Shown piece by piece: positions 1 to 13,600 of a stretch of DNA of 64,000 bases. Below the pieces are notes generated by a model, which had not been told where the DNA came from, ran no database searches, and saw nothing but the letters and a program-made list of their open reading frames with translations. The DNA lies in NCBI RefSeq assembly GCF_003254395.2, contig NC_037638.1:10538086-10602085 (forward strand), written 5' to 3'. Position numbers and translations under genes: made by a program. This DNA comes from Apis mellifera. Taxonomy: Eukaryota > Arthropoda > Insecta > Hymenoptera > Apidae. How positions within the stretch are numbered: the stretch's first letter is position 1; each line of letters opens with the position of its first letter.

Positions 1-830
1 TTTTTTTTGATCTGCAAATTGATCCAAAGTTGACCAATTAGCCGTTCCAACCGAAAGTTGCTCAATGCGAACGATTCACTCGTGGATTATAACTCGCAAC
101 ATCATAGCCTGTTATCCTTTAGGGAAACGTTCGTGAATAATGCAACGAATAACGAAGCAATTATATTCTGAGTGAGATTAATGTAATGGGGAAAATTGAG
201 TGCAACTGGAATGAGAGTGGTTATTGTGTGTACTGTAATTACACGTATTATCGACGAAAAGTATTATTACGCGAAAAATATGTACGATTGCATTGCGATT
301 TATCGAAACGAATTTCACTTATACACAATATCGAGTTTCGAATGTTTGGAATGTTTTCGAAGAAAGTCACGATATTTATTAGCTAATCAGATTTGTAATA
401 TTATGAATATTCAATTTATAATCCGAACGAAACAACAAGCTTTGTTAAAAAAATACTTAAAAAAGAAAAAAGCATATAGATTCTTCGTTGGTAATGAAAT
501 ATTCAAAATATTAAAACTAACATTTTTTTAATTATTAAAATTGCAATTTTGCCTTCTAATTAATCTCGTCTTGCGAATATAATTTATTATACGTACTCTT
601 TATCCAATCTTTCTTCGCATCTATTAAATCAAATGCAATTTTCCCCGAATGGATCGAACTTATTTCTCTTCGATTCAAATCCCGTTTACAAAGAGAGACA
701 GACGACAGCGTATCCAACGATCGAATCTGGTCGACGCTGACCACTTGACTTCAAGGATTTATCCAAGGCTTTCGAGGGATATTATCCATCCGTTAAATGA
801 AATTCCTCTTACCCTTCCGTCCGGACACTT
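1..830. other. upstream flank of frequenin, no gene seen
   Basis: This AT-rich stretch contains only short open frames with no domain, no biased codon use and no convincing splice sites. It probably is the 5' flank of the frequenin promoter, but it could also be intron if a still earlier first exon lies outside the window. Confidence 0.4.
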
Positions 831-840
831 TATAAAAGGG
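831..840 (+). promoter_or_regulatory. candidate TATA box upstream of frequenin
   Basis: TATAAAAGGG is a near-perfect metazoan TATA element. It lies about 750 bp before the frequenin start codon and on the same strand. A start site about 30 bp downstream would fall near 861-870. The sequence between there and the start codon would then be 5' leader, possibly spliced. The role is inferred from motif and position only, since TATA-like strings are common in AT-rich DNA; the flanking GGACAC and AGGGAGGAG are less AT-rich than the surroundings. Confidence 0.35.
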
Positions 841-1467
841 AGGAGAATACATTTTCTCTCGTTCGACGAAGAGGCTGCACAATTTTCGATTCAATTCCAA
901 ACTGAAATCTAATCAAGTATAGACCATACAATAGATTCCAATTGCGTTTAACGATACCTCCAATAATATACATACTCTAATATAAAAATTCTTCCAAATT
1001 CTTTCGTTGAAAAAAGTTTCCAATTACAAAAAAAAATCTCTTCATTTCGAAAAACAAAACAATCGTTTCTTTTCTTTCTCGTTACTTTTCATAAAAGGAT
1101 CGTCGACACGAGAGATTGAATCCCTCTTTGAATCGAGAGAAGGATATCTCGATACTTTCCAAGTGTGTACCAAGGCTCGTGTGTGCGCCACGCCTCGACA
1201 CGGTGGAAGAATCGAGATCGTATCGAATCGAGACCAAACCTTTCCAGACGCCTATCGAACACCGAGTGACGAGCGATCCTCTCGACAAAGATACACCATA
1301 CCTCCAAACAAATCTAATCCAAATTAAATCTTTCCTCCGTTGCATCGAGTGAGATAAAGCGAGGAGAGAGACAATTCTTCATTTTTCCATTCGAAACGTT
1401 TTCGAAAAGGAATTCGGTCGGTGATCGATCAATTCTCTTCGGTTCACACTGCGAGGAAACGCGCGAG

Positions 1468-1485
1468 ATGCGAGGCGAGCGGTGA
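1468..1485 (+). promoter_or_regulatory. short upstream ORF in the frequenin leader
   Basis: ATG CGA GGC GAG CGG TGA is a five-codon upstream open frame ending about 100 nt before the frequenin start codon. It would be in the 5' leader if transcription starts upstream of 1468. Such uORFs often lower translation of the main frame; an effect here is inference. Confidence 0.35.
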
Positions 1486-1588
1486 GAGACTCGCCTGGAG
1501 AATTATTAGAAACGGAGAACACGTTGCGAGGCGAAGAAAGGGATTGACCGTTCGAGAGAGAGAGAAAGAGAGAGGATAGCGGAGAAAC

Positions 1589-1652
1589 ATGGGGAAGAAG
1601 AACAGCAAGTTGAAACAGGATACCATCGATCGACTCACCAGTGACACGTATT
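1589..1652 (+). CDS. Frq: frequenin exon 1 (start codon exon)
   Basis: This exon encodes residues 1-21 (MGKKNSKLKQ...SDTY) and the first base of Phe22. It ends at a strong donor, GTGAGT at 1653. The upstream leader is purine-rich (GAGA repeats around 1553-1573). Confidence 0.96.
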
Positions 1653-4600
1653 GTGAGTATCCAATGGTTATTACTTTATTCGAAACGCAATTTTCATGCC
1701 GCTTTGTCAATCTTGTTTACACCCCCAATGTTGGGGCTAGATAGACTCCATCCACGCGGTTTGAATCAGTTTTATCGATCGATTTCTGCCCGTCTTTCTT
1801 CTCTTTGATACGATTAAATTTAATTTTGCCGCTTTGAATTAATATTTAAAATGATAAAGATTGCTCTAGCTCGTATTTATCATCATTTATTTGCGTAGGC
1901 GTTTCACGAATTATTTTCCTCGCCCAAAGTATCAATTTCAATTGGGTGAAATTTTATATATAAATTTGGAATTTTTAGAAATTAAATATTGGACAAATTT
2001 TTCGAGATAACGTTCGAAATGAAATCTCAACGATTTCTTAAGAGAGATAATGGGAAATATCCAAGTCTTTATCCTAACCTATGCTCATTTTATCTGCCAA
2101 TTACAAATTAATGGATCGAAAACGACGCTAGGGATGAAAAGAAGATGTTGTCGAACAACGCGATTATACGATTGCTTATATTACTACGTTTCACTTTGTC
2201 GTTTCACCGAGATGTTAAGCGTTTTCTATTGTTCCGTTTACGTTATTCTTAATGTTTACAGAATAAAAATCGGAGAGAAGAAGTTATACAAAATATTTTT
2301 TTTCAAATTCTTAAAGAAGAATAAAAAAAATATTTTATGCGTCCAACTATTCAAAGATTGCGATCGATCAATTCATCGATCATTCATGTAATATCATTTT
2401 CACTTCACCTCTTTTTTTTTTTTCAAAATCCTCTCGAAACCGTTCCATTAAATTGTCACCATAACAAAATTGATACAATCACGTGACTTTAATCGGCTTT
2501 TCGTTTTGAATCGCGCTTCCCCTCGCATTTTTAAAGTTCCAAACTTCAACTTGTTCACGAACTTCAACGACCACGTTGCACTTCAATTTGTCGTTCACGA
2601 ACGAACAATTAAATCTCTAGTTTTCAATTTCCAACAATTATGGAAAATTAAAAATTGGCGGAAAATCAATTATATTCTCGGCTTATCGATCTTTGAAGCG
2701 AAATCTCGTTTCTCTTTGACAACGAATCGTTAAGAAGCTTCCCTCTTGACGAAAGCTTTCGATCGATCAAAGGTCAGGGACTCGAGCTTTCAATCGACTA
2801 CGATCAACGACATTAGAACAGATATGTAAATTACCACATCGCTCGATTCAAGGATGATCTCTTAATGAAGAAAGATCCTTGGTCTGAAATCCCACTTTAT
2901 TGGATCGGCAATTTATTTTTAAATACGTACGTATTTAAATGGCGAGAGCTATTGGATTATTTATTAAAAATTTACTTCTTCCTTTCATTTCTTCACTCTC
3001 ACTTCTCAGAAATTATTTAAAAAATCAGATCAATCCTTTCTGTCTAATTATTATTCACACTTGATGAAGCAATCCCATAATTTTTCAGCACATAACTTTC
3101 TAAATATACTGGATGATTAATTTAATTCTAGCATTATCCGTCTTGTTTCTGGCGACATTGAATGATATTTTCAAAAGTTTCAAACCATTGTATTCTATAT
3201 TAATTAATTTTCTTCTTCTTCTTTTTCTTCTTTTTTTTTATAAATCAATTAAACCACCATAATAACAATTTTAATTACGAGAGAAGAAAGTTTAGGAAAA
3301 GAAATTAATAATATAATTTTTATTCGAAAGGACAAAGTTAAAGGAGAGAAAACGAACGTAAATTTTTTTCCAAATTCATTTCGTAAATAATAAAAACTAT
3401 TACGAAACTCAAAACGCAATTTAAATTTTAAATTCGAGTAAATATATCCAGATTATACCGAATTCTAATAATAAAAATCCTCTTTCGCACTGCGAATTAT
3501 CGACAAAATTATCGATCAATTTACTCTTATCGATTTCGAGTGTTTCCAATATTCATACGCATTTGTGCAATTATTTACAAAGACGATGTTTCGTCTCGCG
3601 CGAGAGAGGCTTAAAAAAGAGAGGCCTGCTCTTACACGCGCATCGTGCACAACTATGTATATTGCACTGCTGCGTTATTACTATTGCGTTGTTACACGCG
3701 TTGTTAATATATTCACGGGTATACCTTTAGAAAATAAACACGAAAGTTTTGATATGCATAAATGTCAGTTGGGATTTATTTATTAAGTTATATGCAATTT
3801 AAAGTTTCCGTTGGATGGAGCGAGACGGGGATAAATTAAATTGGCCGTCTAATAGGAAATTTTGCTTACGCGTGAAATAAGCGAATAACAATAAAGGAAT
3901 ACATTAATTTAATTAATCTGTCTATATTATGTAATAATCGTATTTGTCGAATAATCGTGATATTTACTTATCCTGTCTCCGGAATTGTCTTTCTATTAAT
4001 AAAATAGATAAAAAGTAAAATCTTAATTTACAAGATTCTTCGGCAAATAACTTGTTATCCATTACTTCGTATGGAACGAGGAAGGAAAATACGCGCGCGC
4101 GTACAGTGAAATTTGCAAGAATCAACAATAATCGTGCTCTTACTCGCCTCTGCGACGGACACGTCACGATTTTCCCCTTTACTCCCTACGTAGGATAGCA
4201 GTTCTTCTACTAGTGGTTCTACAATTGATTCGATCACGGGGCGTGACGAATCCGTGAAACTTTTTAGAAAGACGAGCTTTTTTTTTCTTTTTTTATTTAT
4301 CAAAGTCGAGAATCGATATCGTTGGTCCAGAAGACGACTTTCAATCGCCTTTCGAGAGGTCAGTTTTTGTTATAAGTATCGATGGTGAAAAGTGGATCGA
4401 TAAGACGAATCGATTGAATCAATTGGTTACAATAAGATATTTTTTTCTATGTAAAACTACGGCAGTGAACTTGGTTCGATCGAAGAAACTATTCCTCAGT
4501 TATAAATATTGGAATAATAATAAATATTAGATTGTTGCGACTCTTCTCTTGTTTATCACAAGATAAAGTTGGAGAACAAGGATGATTAATTACGAGGAAT

Positions 4601-7600
4601 CATTTAATCCAAAGCACGATATTTATCTTTGAACACCGAGTATAATGATATGAGATGGCATTAAAAAAAAAAAAAAATAGGTATAAGTAGTATAATTTTC
4701 ACGAGATATTTCTCTTCTCGTTCTCGATATTTCATTTCTCGTAAATGGATACGAGAAAATTTACAATGATTCATTTGTAACGATATATTATTTGTCTCGT
4801 AAATCGAAGATTAAAAGATGGCGTGATTAATATCGCCGATGATTTATCAGTATTTTTAAATCCAATACGCGAATCTCTGCGCGAAATTTACGCCGTTTCT
4901 TACGTTTAATAGAAAATTGATTTACGAGAGAGAATTAATGCGTGCCCTTAAAAGCAACATTATCAAACTTTCCTAATCTCTAAAAAAGAAAAAAAATTTG
5001 CATAGAACCTAGACAAACGTATTTGACACGTTGGAACTTGTTTTAAAAAAGTTTTACTTTTTTTCGATAATGGACATACTATAAACTTTCACTATAACTA
5101 TCAACATACACAATGTTCATTATCGAGAAATAATAAGTTTCGATCTCGAGTATTAACAAGTTTTTGTTAATAACTCGTTTATCATATAAAGCAGGAACGA
5201 AAGTTTTCGTTTTATAATAAAGAATAATAAAGAAAATATTCCATCATACATATACTTTATACGTTTCTATGTACTATAGTATCTAATATCTAATTTTATA
5301 AGATTGTATATGTAATTTGTAAACGAATATTGATCGATTATTATAATAATCCACGTTTTATTATTTTATTCTTTTCTGTTATACACGTTGAAAAAACAAT
5401 TATTGCAGAAACTGGGACATCGAAGTAATTTTTATCAAAGACAGTCACAGTGGTTGTCGAGTTATAAAAATTTCAAGAAACTTTGTCAGATCAAGCAACG
5501 TGATCCAACGTTTTAATTCCAGATGATTCTACGATAGATATCTTTGAGTTACGCGATTCAGAGATTAAACACATAGGTCGGGTATATTGTAGTCTTTTAT
5601 TTCTTATTTGATAAAAAAAAAAAATATTGCTTCCGAAAAACGAGGAGCTCCCTGCAATTCTATTTTAAACTAATTCATTTTTATATAATAATTAACGTAT
5701 AATCAAATATCCAATTAATAAAACATATTGTATCAAACACAAAATTATAAATGAAATTTCTATTTCCAAAAGGGTATAAGTAAAAAGCGTGAGGGAAAAA
5801 ACTAAAAGTTTTATCATCTCAGAACCAACTCAGAAAACAAAGGAGAGCGTGCCATTGAAATCGCTTTTTGTTTTATCCCGATATCTCGATCCGATCCCGA
5901 GATATAAGGATTTTAAAATGTCCGTAATAACAGTACAGAGATTATGAATGGGCCCAGTGACCCAGTGACCCACATATTTTTCCCAGAAATGCGTACGTCT
6001 TCCTGGAATACTGTCTGTCATTTGTCTGGAGTAGGGATAGGTCAGTGAGATAAGGTGCGAGCGAGAGATCCGAGTAAGCGACGAGGGCGGAAATAATAAA
6101 CGAGTGAAAAATTAATTTTCTCTTTGCGCGACGATATCTCGGGAACCGGAAGTCGTATCGGGATAAACGAAAAGGCGTTTCAAAGAGCAAGGTTCGACGC
6201 TTCTGACGATCGTTTACCCGTTGATAAGGAATCGGTATTCTCGGAATTACGGAGATTCAAAGTTTCTTCAATTTTCAAAGGTGTTAATCGGGCTTCGGAC
6301 AAACGATTAAAAATTATATACCTTCTTCTGCACGATCGTATCTCGGCAACCGGATATCGTATCGAGATAAATAAAAAAGTACTTTAAAGGGTAAGATTCG
6401 ACGCTTCTAACGATTTTTTATTCATCGATAAGGAATCGTTATTTACGAAATTACGAAGGTTCAAACTTTTCTCAATTTTTAATACAGTTTTTTTAATCGA
6501 GTTTTAAGGCAAATTGCTCGATAGATATATTTTATTTCTGGAAGAAAATTGTTTATCATCGGTACATACTAATGACGTATTGAAGACTTTAAATTGGTTC
6601 AATTAAAAAGTTCTTTTTGGTTGGGGTAAATTAAATTTTGCTTTAGTTTGAGTTTATATTGATTAATGAAATTTTATGGTAATTTTTGGACACCTGTAGC
6701 TGAAAATCATCTACATTTATTCGAAATATGCAAAACACATATAACACGAAAAGTATATACATTTCCATGAAAATTCATTCGGTCTATTACCAAATAGGAG
6801 GACACTTTTTTAAATACGTGTAATTTTTAAAACGAGTTCCACCTTATCCTTTCTCTGATTCCGCGAATAGAATTATCCCGCCTGCGAATATTTTTACGTA
6901 ATATTTTTAAATCGGTTTATAATACGTTGAAAAGCGATTAAATACGATAAATATTAGATTATCGCGTATCAATCCCTCTCGTACGTTTAAATTACATATT
7001 TGTGATTTCTCGATATATTTATACGAATATCCAGTGAAAATTATGACTATGCACCATATCCAAAGTTATGCGTTTACATAATGATACACGGCTGTAATTG
7101 TGAACCTTTTATTACATATATATACACATTTACGTTACCTTTGATCAATTTGATGAAATAAATTAACACATCATACGCAGATGAAATAAATTAACACGAT
7201 ATTCCCCGTATCGTTATTTAACGTGTAACGCGATTCTTTATCGATATCGTGTCGTTAAAAATCAAATAAAATACAACAACACTAAATAACGCTACTTCTT
7301 CTTTTAAACTACATAACTTTGAAAATTAAATATCTTATTTAATTTATTTCTTTCAATTATTATATCGCTAAAAATAACGATTCGATGCTTCTCCTTCGAT
7401 GATTTTTCTCGATCTCGTTTTCTCAGAAGAAAATAAAAATTACAACGAGACTCTGCCTAAGATGGAAATATTTCGTTCAAACTGTTATTCCATTTTTTCA
7501 TTTTCAATATTTCTTTAAACACGAATCTCGAGGCTTCGAAGTTGACGAAAGTCGAGAAAGATTGCTATCAATTCGTACAATGAAATTGCGACATTTATTT

Positions 7601-10600
7601 ATAACAGATTTCGACACCGAATATTCGAGCTATTTCAAAATATCGGCAAAATCGAGCATCGCGGTGCGTAACAAAAGGAAAGATGGCTACGTCAAAATTC
7701 ATCGCCGACTCTCGAGAAAGTTGGCCTTTATTTCCCACGAGCCAAACCTTGACACTCTCCCCAGTTCCAGGCGAATATTTTCGATACGATCCCCCTTTTC
7801 TCTCTCTCTCTCTTGAAAAACACTTCCGCTCTATTTCCTGCACCGAGCCAAATCTCGAAATCTCGGATCACGAGACGTGGAATCGCGGTTACACTTAACA
7901 GGCGGCCTATTAAACGATCCGATTCTTCGAGAAATCGATTTCAATGGCGCATCACGAAAAGAGTTCTCGAGAGAACTCTTGCAAGAATACAGGCATTTAC
8001 GTCGTGTTAATTGCATCCGAATGATAATATTTTCATAGGTTCTTTCAAGATGAGAAAAATTATTAAATTTTTTCACATTAGATCGATATATCTTTTAACG
8101 AAACTTTTCTAAAAAATTCAAAAATTAGATTTATATATACAAAAAGAAGCATACACAATTTTATATCAAAGTCTTCTTTCCTAACTGTTTGTTATATTTT
8201 TAATAATTTAAATCTATCATATTTGTATTATAAATTTGATACAAGCTTTTTTTAAAATATTTCGTTTGTATTAAATTCAAGATTACGAATTTGCTCCTTC
8301 TCTCTCTTTATATATATACATTATCTTTGTTTATAGAATAAATCGTAGCAACTCATTTAATGATAGTCGTATCGATTCGTTACAACTTTTCCTTCGCGAA
8401 TCCCGACCCAAATTCCCGAGAGTCACGAAACAGCAATAGTAAACGACGATAACCGCGGATGGAAAATCGGCGATATTTCTGCGGGGATGCTCTCTCTGTG
8501 TGTACCCTCGATATTTCAACGTGTATAAATTATTATCGGCAGCGGATCGAAAACGATGGATAATGGCCGCGTTGTCGTTCGAAACCAAAGTTTGCTTTGC
8601 GTATCGGAGAGCCGGCCGGAAATTCAAGTTTCCCTCCTCCCTTAAGCGCGTGTGCACAACGAGGGATGAGTAATATGTTGATTCACGTTCGAACGTGAGC
8701 TAATTTAATGAAAAAGAAAAAAAGAAAAAAAATATCGATTTTAATATTATCTATTTGAAAATAAAATAAATAAACTCGAATATTTTTTTTTTTTTTTTTG
8801 AAAAGTAAGAAGTGTCAGAAGAAAATACATAAATTTATGAAAAATTAAATAATTGATAAGATTCGTATGCTTCTTTAAAATTCACGTCTCATTATCTTAC
8901 GTATATTATTTTAAAAGAAAAAAAATATCGATTTTAATATTATCTATTTGAAAGTAAACTCGAATATTTTTTTTTTTTTTTTTGAAAAGTTAGAAGTATC
9001 AGAAGAAAATACATAAATTTAGGAAAAATTAAATAATTGATAAGATTCGTATCCTTCTTTAAAATTCACGTCTCGTTATCTTACGTATATTATTTTAAAA
9101 GAAAAAAATATCGATTTTAATATTATCTATTTGGAAATAAACTCGAATATTTTTTTTTTTTTTTTTGAAAAGTTAGAAGTATCAGAAGAAAATTCATAAA
9201 TTTACGAAAAATTAACGATTCATAAGATTCTTTAAAATTCATGTCTCATTATCTTACGTATATTATTTTAAAAGAAAAAAAATATCGATTTTAATATTAT
9301 CTATTTGGAAATAAACTCGAATATTTTTTTTTTTTTTGAAAAGTTAGAAGAAAATACATAAATTTACGAAAAATTAAATAATTGATAAGATTCGTATCCT
9401 TCTTTAAAATTCACGTCTCGTTATCTTACGTATATTATTTTAAACGACTACGTGTAATATGATACCGTTAATCGACCCCTTCATACTTTTCATCCTAGCT
9501 GATACATCGATCGGAGGGAAGATGTGGTAATTATCGAATGAAATATCCTTGGGACGAGAAGGCTGGTGAGATGAAACGAATTGGCGAAACATGGTTTGGG
9601 ATACTCGCGTCATCCGATTAATCCACGCCTCTCTATCCGGTTAATAGGCTCTGATTGACTCGAGCAATCGAATTTTCGACGTTTTCGATTATCAAATCCT
9701 CCCTCCCTCCCTCCCTCTCTATCCGTCTAAGTCCTCCTTATTTCCTTCCCCCTCTCGATAACGATCTTTCGATTCGAAGCAAACCTCGCTTTAATTTCCC
9801 CTTCCCCCTTGCTGGAATACGCTGAAATATCGAGCGAATAAATTCGTTTGGAACGGGGAAAATTTTCATTTAAGAGATTTGGAAAGATATTGGACGGGCA
9901 TGGAATTCTATTTCTTCGATGGTACAGGAAACGTACCACAATTGAAGGGATTTACACGCGCGAGGCAATATATGGCTCGCTTATTATCACAGGATTCGAG
10001 GATGATGAAAATTTGTTCGATTCGAAAATTAAATTAAACGAATTATGGTGCTGGAAGGATTTTTATATATATATGTCTCGAATATAGAATCGATTTTAAA
10101 GAGTTAATGAAAAAGTTTGGGAGGGAGAGGGATTAATATCGGAGGCCCTCGAGTGAATAAAATTTCAAGAGAAGCGAAGTACGAGTGGTGGATCGGTTCT
10201 TGGAAGAGATGGAGGGCATCATAGGAGGAAGGATTAAGCACGGTGCTGTTCAATTTAGCTGGGCGAAAGTCAATTTTAAAATTTTAAACTAAAGAATTTT
10301 CGTTGCTCGAGATATTTAAATATTTAATATTTAATAAATGAATGTTGTGTTTTGTCAAATATTATAAATTATTATGATCAGTAGACTCTTGAAATTCTTT
10401 GAAATAATTTTTAAGGTTTTTCTCATTCATGGAAATTTTTCTGGTGAGTATATTATATATTTTAAAAGTTTTTATTCTCACTTTTACTTTTATAATAATA
10501 TTTCGCGAACGATTTCGTTGTTATTATATTCCTTCACGCTTGTAATAAAAAAAGAATAATTGGCTCCGCCTTTTCGTCTCCCTTTTCTTTTCACACAGCA

Positions 10601-13600
10601 CAATTTTACTTTACATAATTAAAGTAGTCGAAAGACAAAAGGGAATTTACCAAATGAAAAGAGGAAACAGTTGAGAATTGCAAACGGAACAAGAACCATT
10701 CTTAAATTAATATGTTTTTAATTTTGGCCAGCTAAAGAAATCTCAAACCATTTCTTCGCAGAAACGTTCCAGCATTACTTGATGATAAATCAAAATGCAA
10801 CTACAAAATCTGTATCAAGAAACGATACAAAATCAAACTGTATGAGTATAGAGGTATAAGGAATTAATAGTAGTATATATCATTTGTTTTGCACCTGACA
10901 AGAAATCTCTCGAGACAAAGAGAATTCCCAGTATAGCGATGCAATCTCACGTAAATCTGAAGTATGAACAGCATCAAATTCCAAAGAGATTTTGCGAGTG
11001 ATTCGCTAAAACTATTTTTATACATACATTTTTTATCATATATGTATATAAAACTTTAAAAGTATTCATAAATATCTATTCATCAGAAATCATGTCGGTT
11101 CTTGGACCAAATGATTGCTGTAATCATTAAGCTATCCAGAAACCGATAACAATTTCTTTTTGATTTGTACTAAATAATTTTGATGAAATTAGAAAATTAG
11201 TAAAGCTATTCCTTTCAATTATATTATTAGTTATTTATCTTAGAAATTTGTACTATAAAAATTCTGATATGATTGTCACTTATTAATTCTTTATATAAAG
11301 AACGATGGCTGATACTGTCACTTAATATCCATTCATAATAAGCTATCTCTAGATACAGATAAAATATTATTAGCGAGTGATATCGACATATTTATGAACC
11401 GTTACATATTTATAGAAACAAGAGACAACACTGAATTTGCAACAATTCATGAATATTTTCGTTCAATTTCCTTATTTCTTCCCAAACTTCTTTTAAATTT
11501 TACAAAAATTGGAAGAAATAATCTATTCATTTATTATCAATTATACCAAAGAATTATCCATCCAATATATTTATATAGAAACAATACATAATCCAATCCT
11601 TGTAATCCTTGAATATTTTCATTCCAAAAACAATCCTTGTAATCTTTGAATATTTTCAAGGAAATAATCTATTCGAATTACACCAAAGAATTATCCATCC
11701 AATATATTTATAGAACATAATGCAATCCTTGTAATCCTTGAATATTTTCATTCCAATTTCCTTGTTTCTTCTAAACAACTTTTTTCAAATTTTATCCTTA
11801 ATCTTATTTTAACAAAAATTGGAAGAAATAATCTATTCGAATTACACTAAAGAATTATCCATCTAATATATTTATAGAATATAATGCAATCTTTCTAATC
11901 TTTGAATATTTTCAAGGAAATAATCTATTCGAATTACACCAAAGAATTATCCATCCAATATTATAATTATTTATAGAAACAATACATAGTCCTTGTAATC
12001 CTTGAATATTTTCATTCAATCATTCCAATTTCCTTGTTTCTTCCAAACAACTTTTTTCAAATTTTACTCTTAATCATTTTACTTTCAAATTTAACAAAAA
12101 TTGGAAGGAATAAATAATCCATCCGCCTCTCACGAAATCCTATTCGCAGGAGTTGACAAGGGGTAACATAACTCGTGGGTAATCGCGTTACGGTGGCGAG
12201 CCGACCGGTTCATATAAATTCGCCCCGGGTACAAAGATGAGTGTGACGCGTGGGCGAGGGCATCCGGTTTCCTGTTCGAGCGCGAAATCTCGGAGCTTCT
12301 CCATTACGGTTATGGAAACTAGCATCTAGGGCCATGTTAATTCTTCCTTAACCGAAAGTCTATCTCCTTTGAACTCGAATAATCCATCGGATTATGTTTC
12401 GCCCTCTCGAAACCGAGAAACTCAGACATCTCGGTTCATTCGGTCCCACGAATTCACGACTGACCACGCGCTTTTTTGCTTTTCTCCCGATGTTAATTAA
12501 TATTTCAAGGATCAAGGATTATCATTATTATTATTACTACTTTAGTTTCAACTTTTCTTTCGAACACGTTGCGTTTTCCATTTCCAAATCGAGAAGATTA
12601 TAAGATAGAATATTTTGTAAACGTATTGCTGTAACAATATTTTAACGCCAATCCAACATTATTTTTTGTTACGTGTTTCTTATAATATGTTACGTATTCG
12701 ACTCGACATTGTGTGTTATGTTACATGTAATTGAAATGGAATAGTTGGATAGTGAGAGTTGAATTAAAATATCTTATTATTACGAGACACAATATTATGG
12801 ATCGTGCGGAAAATAATAGAAATAACATTTGGCAATTCTATCTTCAACACGTTCCTTACGTGTGAAAAAATATATAAATATCTGTTATTATTAACGTGCC
12901 ATGAAATCTGAGAATGAGAAAAAGTATTGAGATAAGGAACGTTGATTCAAAGGAAACAGCCGTGGGAAAGAAAAAAAGAAATCTTCCAAGATCATTTTAT
13001 CACCGTGCAAATTTTTTTCAGTTTATCTTAACAAAAATATTCCGCTCTCCTCCTTGTAATCGGATTACGAAAATTGAAGGAATAAAGTAATACGAAAGTA
13101 TTGAAAAATAATCGTGGAAACTTATATATATATATATTTACCCATCCTCGTTCGATTAATTGACTATGATTCCGGAAGGAATCTTCCTTCCAACGTCTTA
13201 ATCGTCAACCACGCATAAAATCGAAGCTCGATAGCTGGAAAATCAGAATTCATTTACAAGGTTTAAAAATATCGTGATTTAATAACGAGCTAATGGTGCG
13301 TATCCAACCGTTATAATAAAGTCTACACAGGGTACACAGTGGTACTAATGAGGGTCGAACGAGGGGAAATCGATTCGTTTCGAGATTTATCTTATGTTCA
13401 ACGAATATTTATTTATAGATTCGGGAGAAATGATGCAACGTGTGCTTTATGAAGATTTCTTTCTATTTTATGGAGGTTGACACGTACGTTATGAAGAAAT
13501 GTGAAAGGTGTTTAACATAAGCATGTCATCTCTGGTGTCGGTATGTACAGCCATTTTGGGTTCCGTTGCATTTTTCCACCAGTCATCAAGTTTTTCGCAT

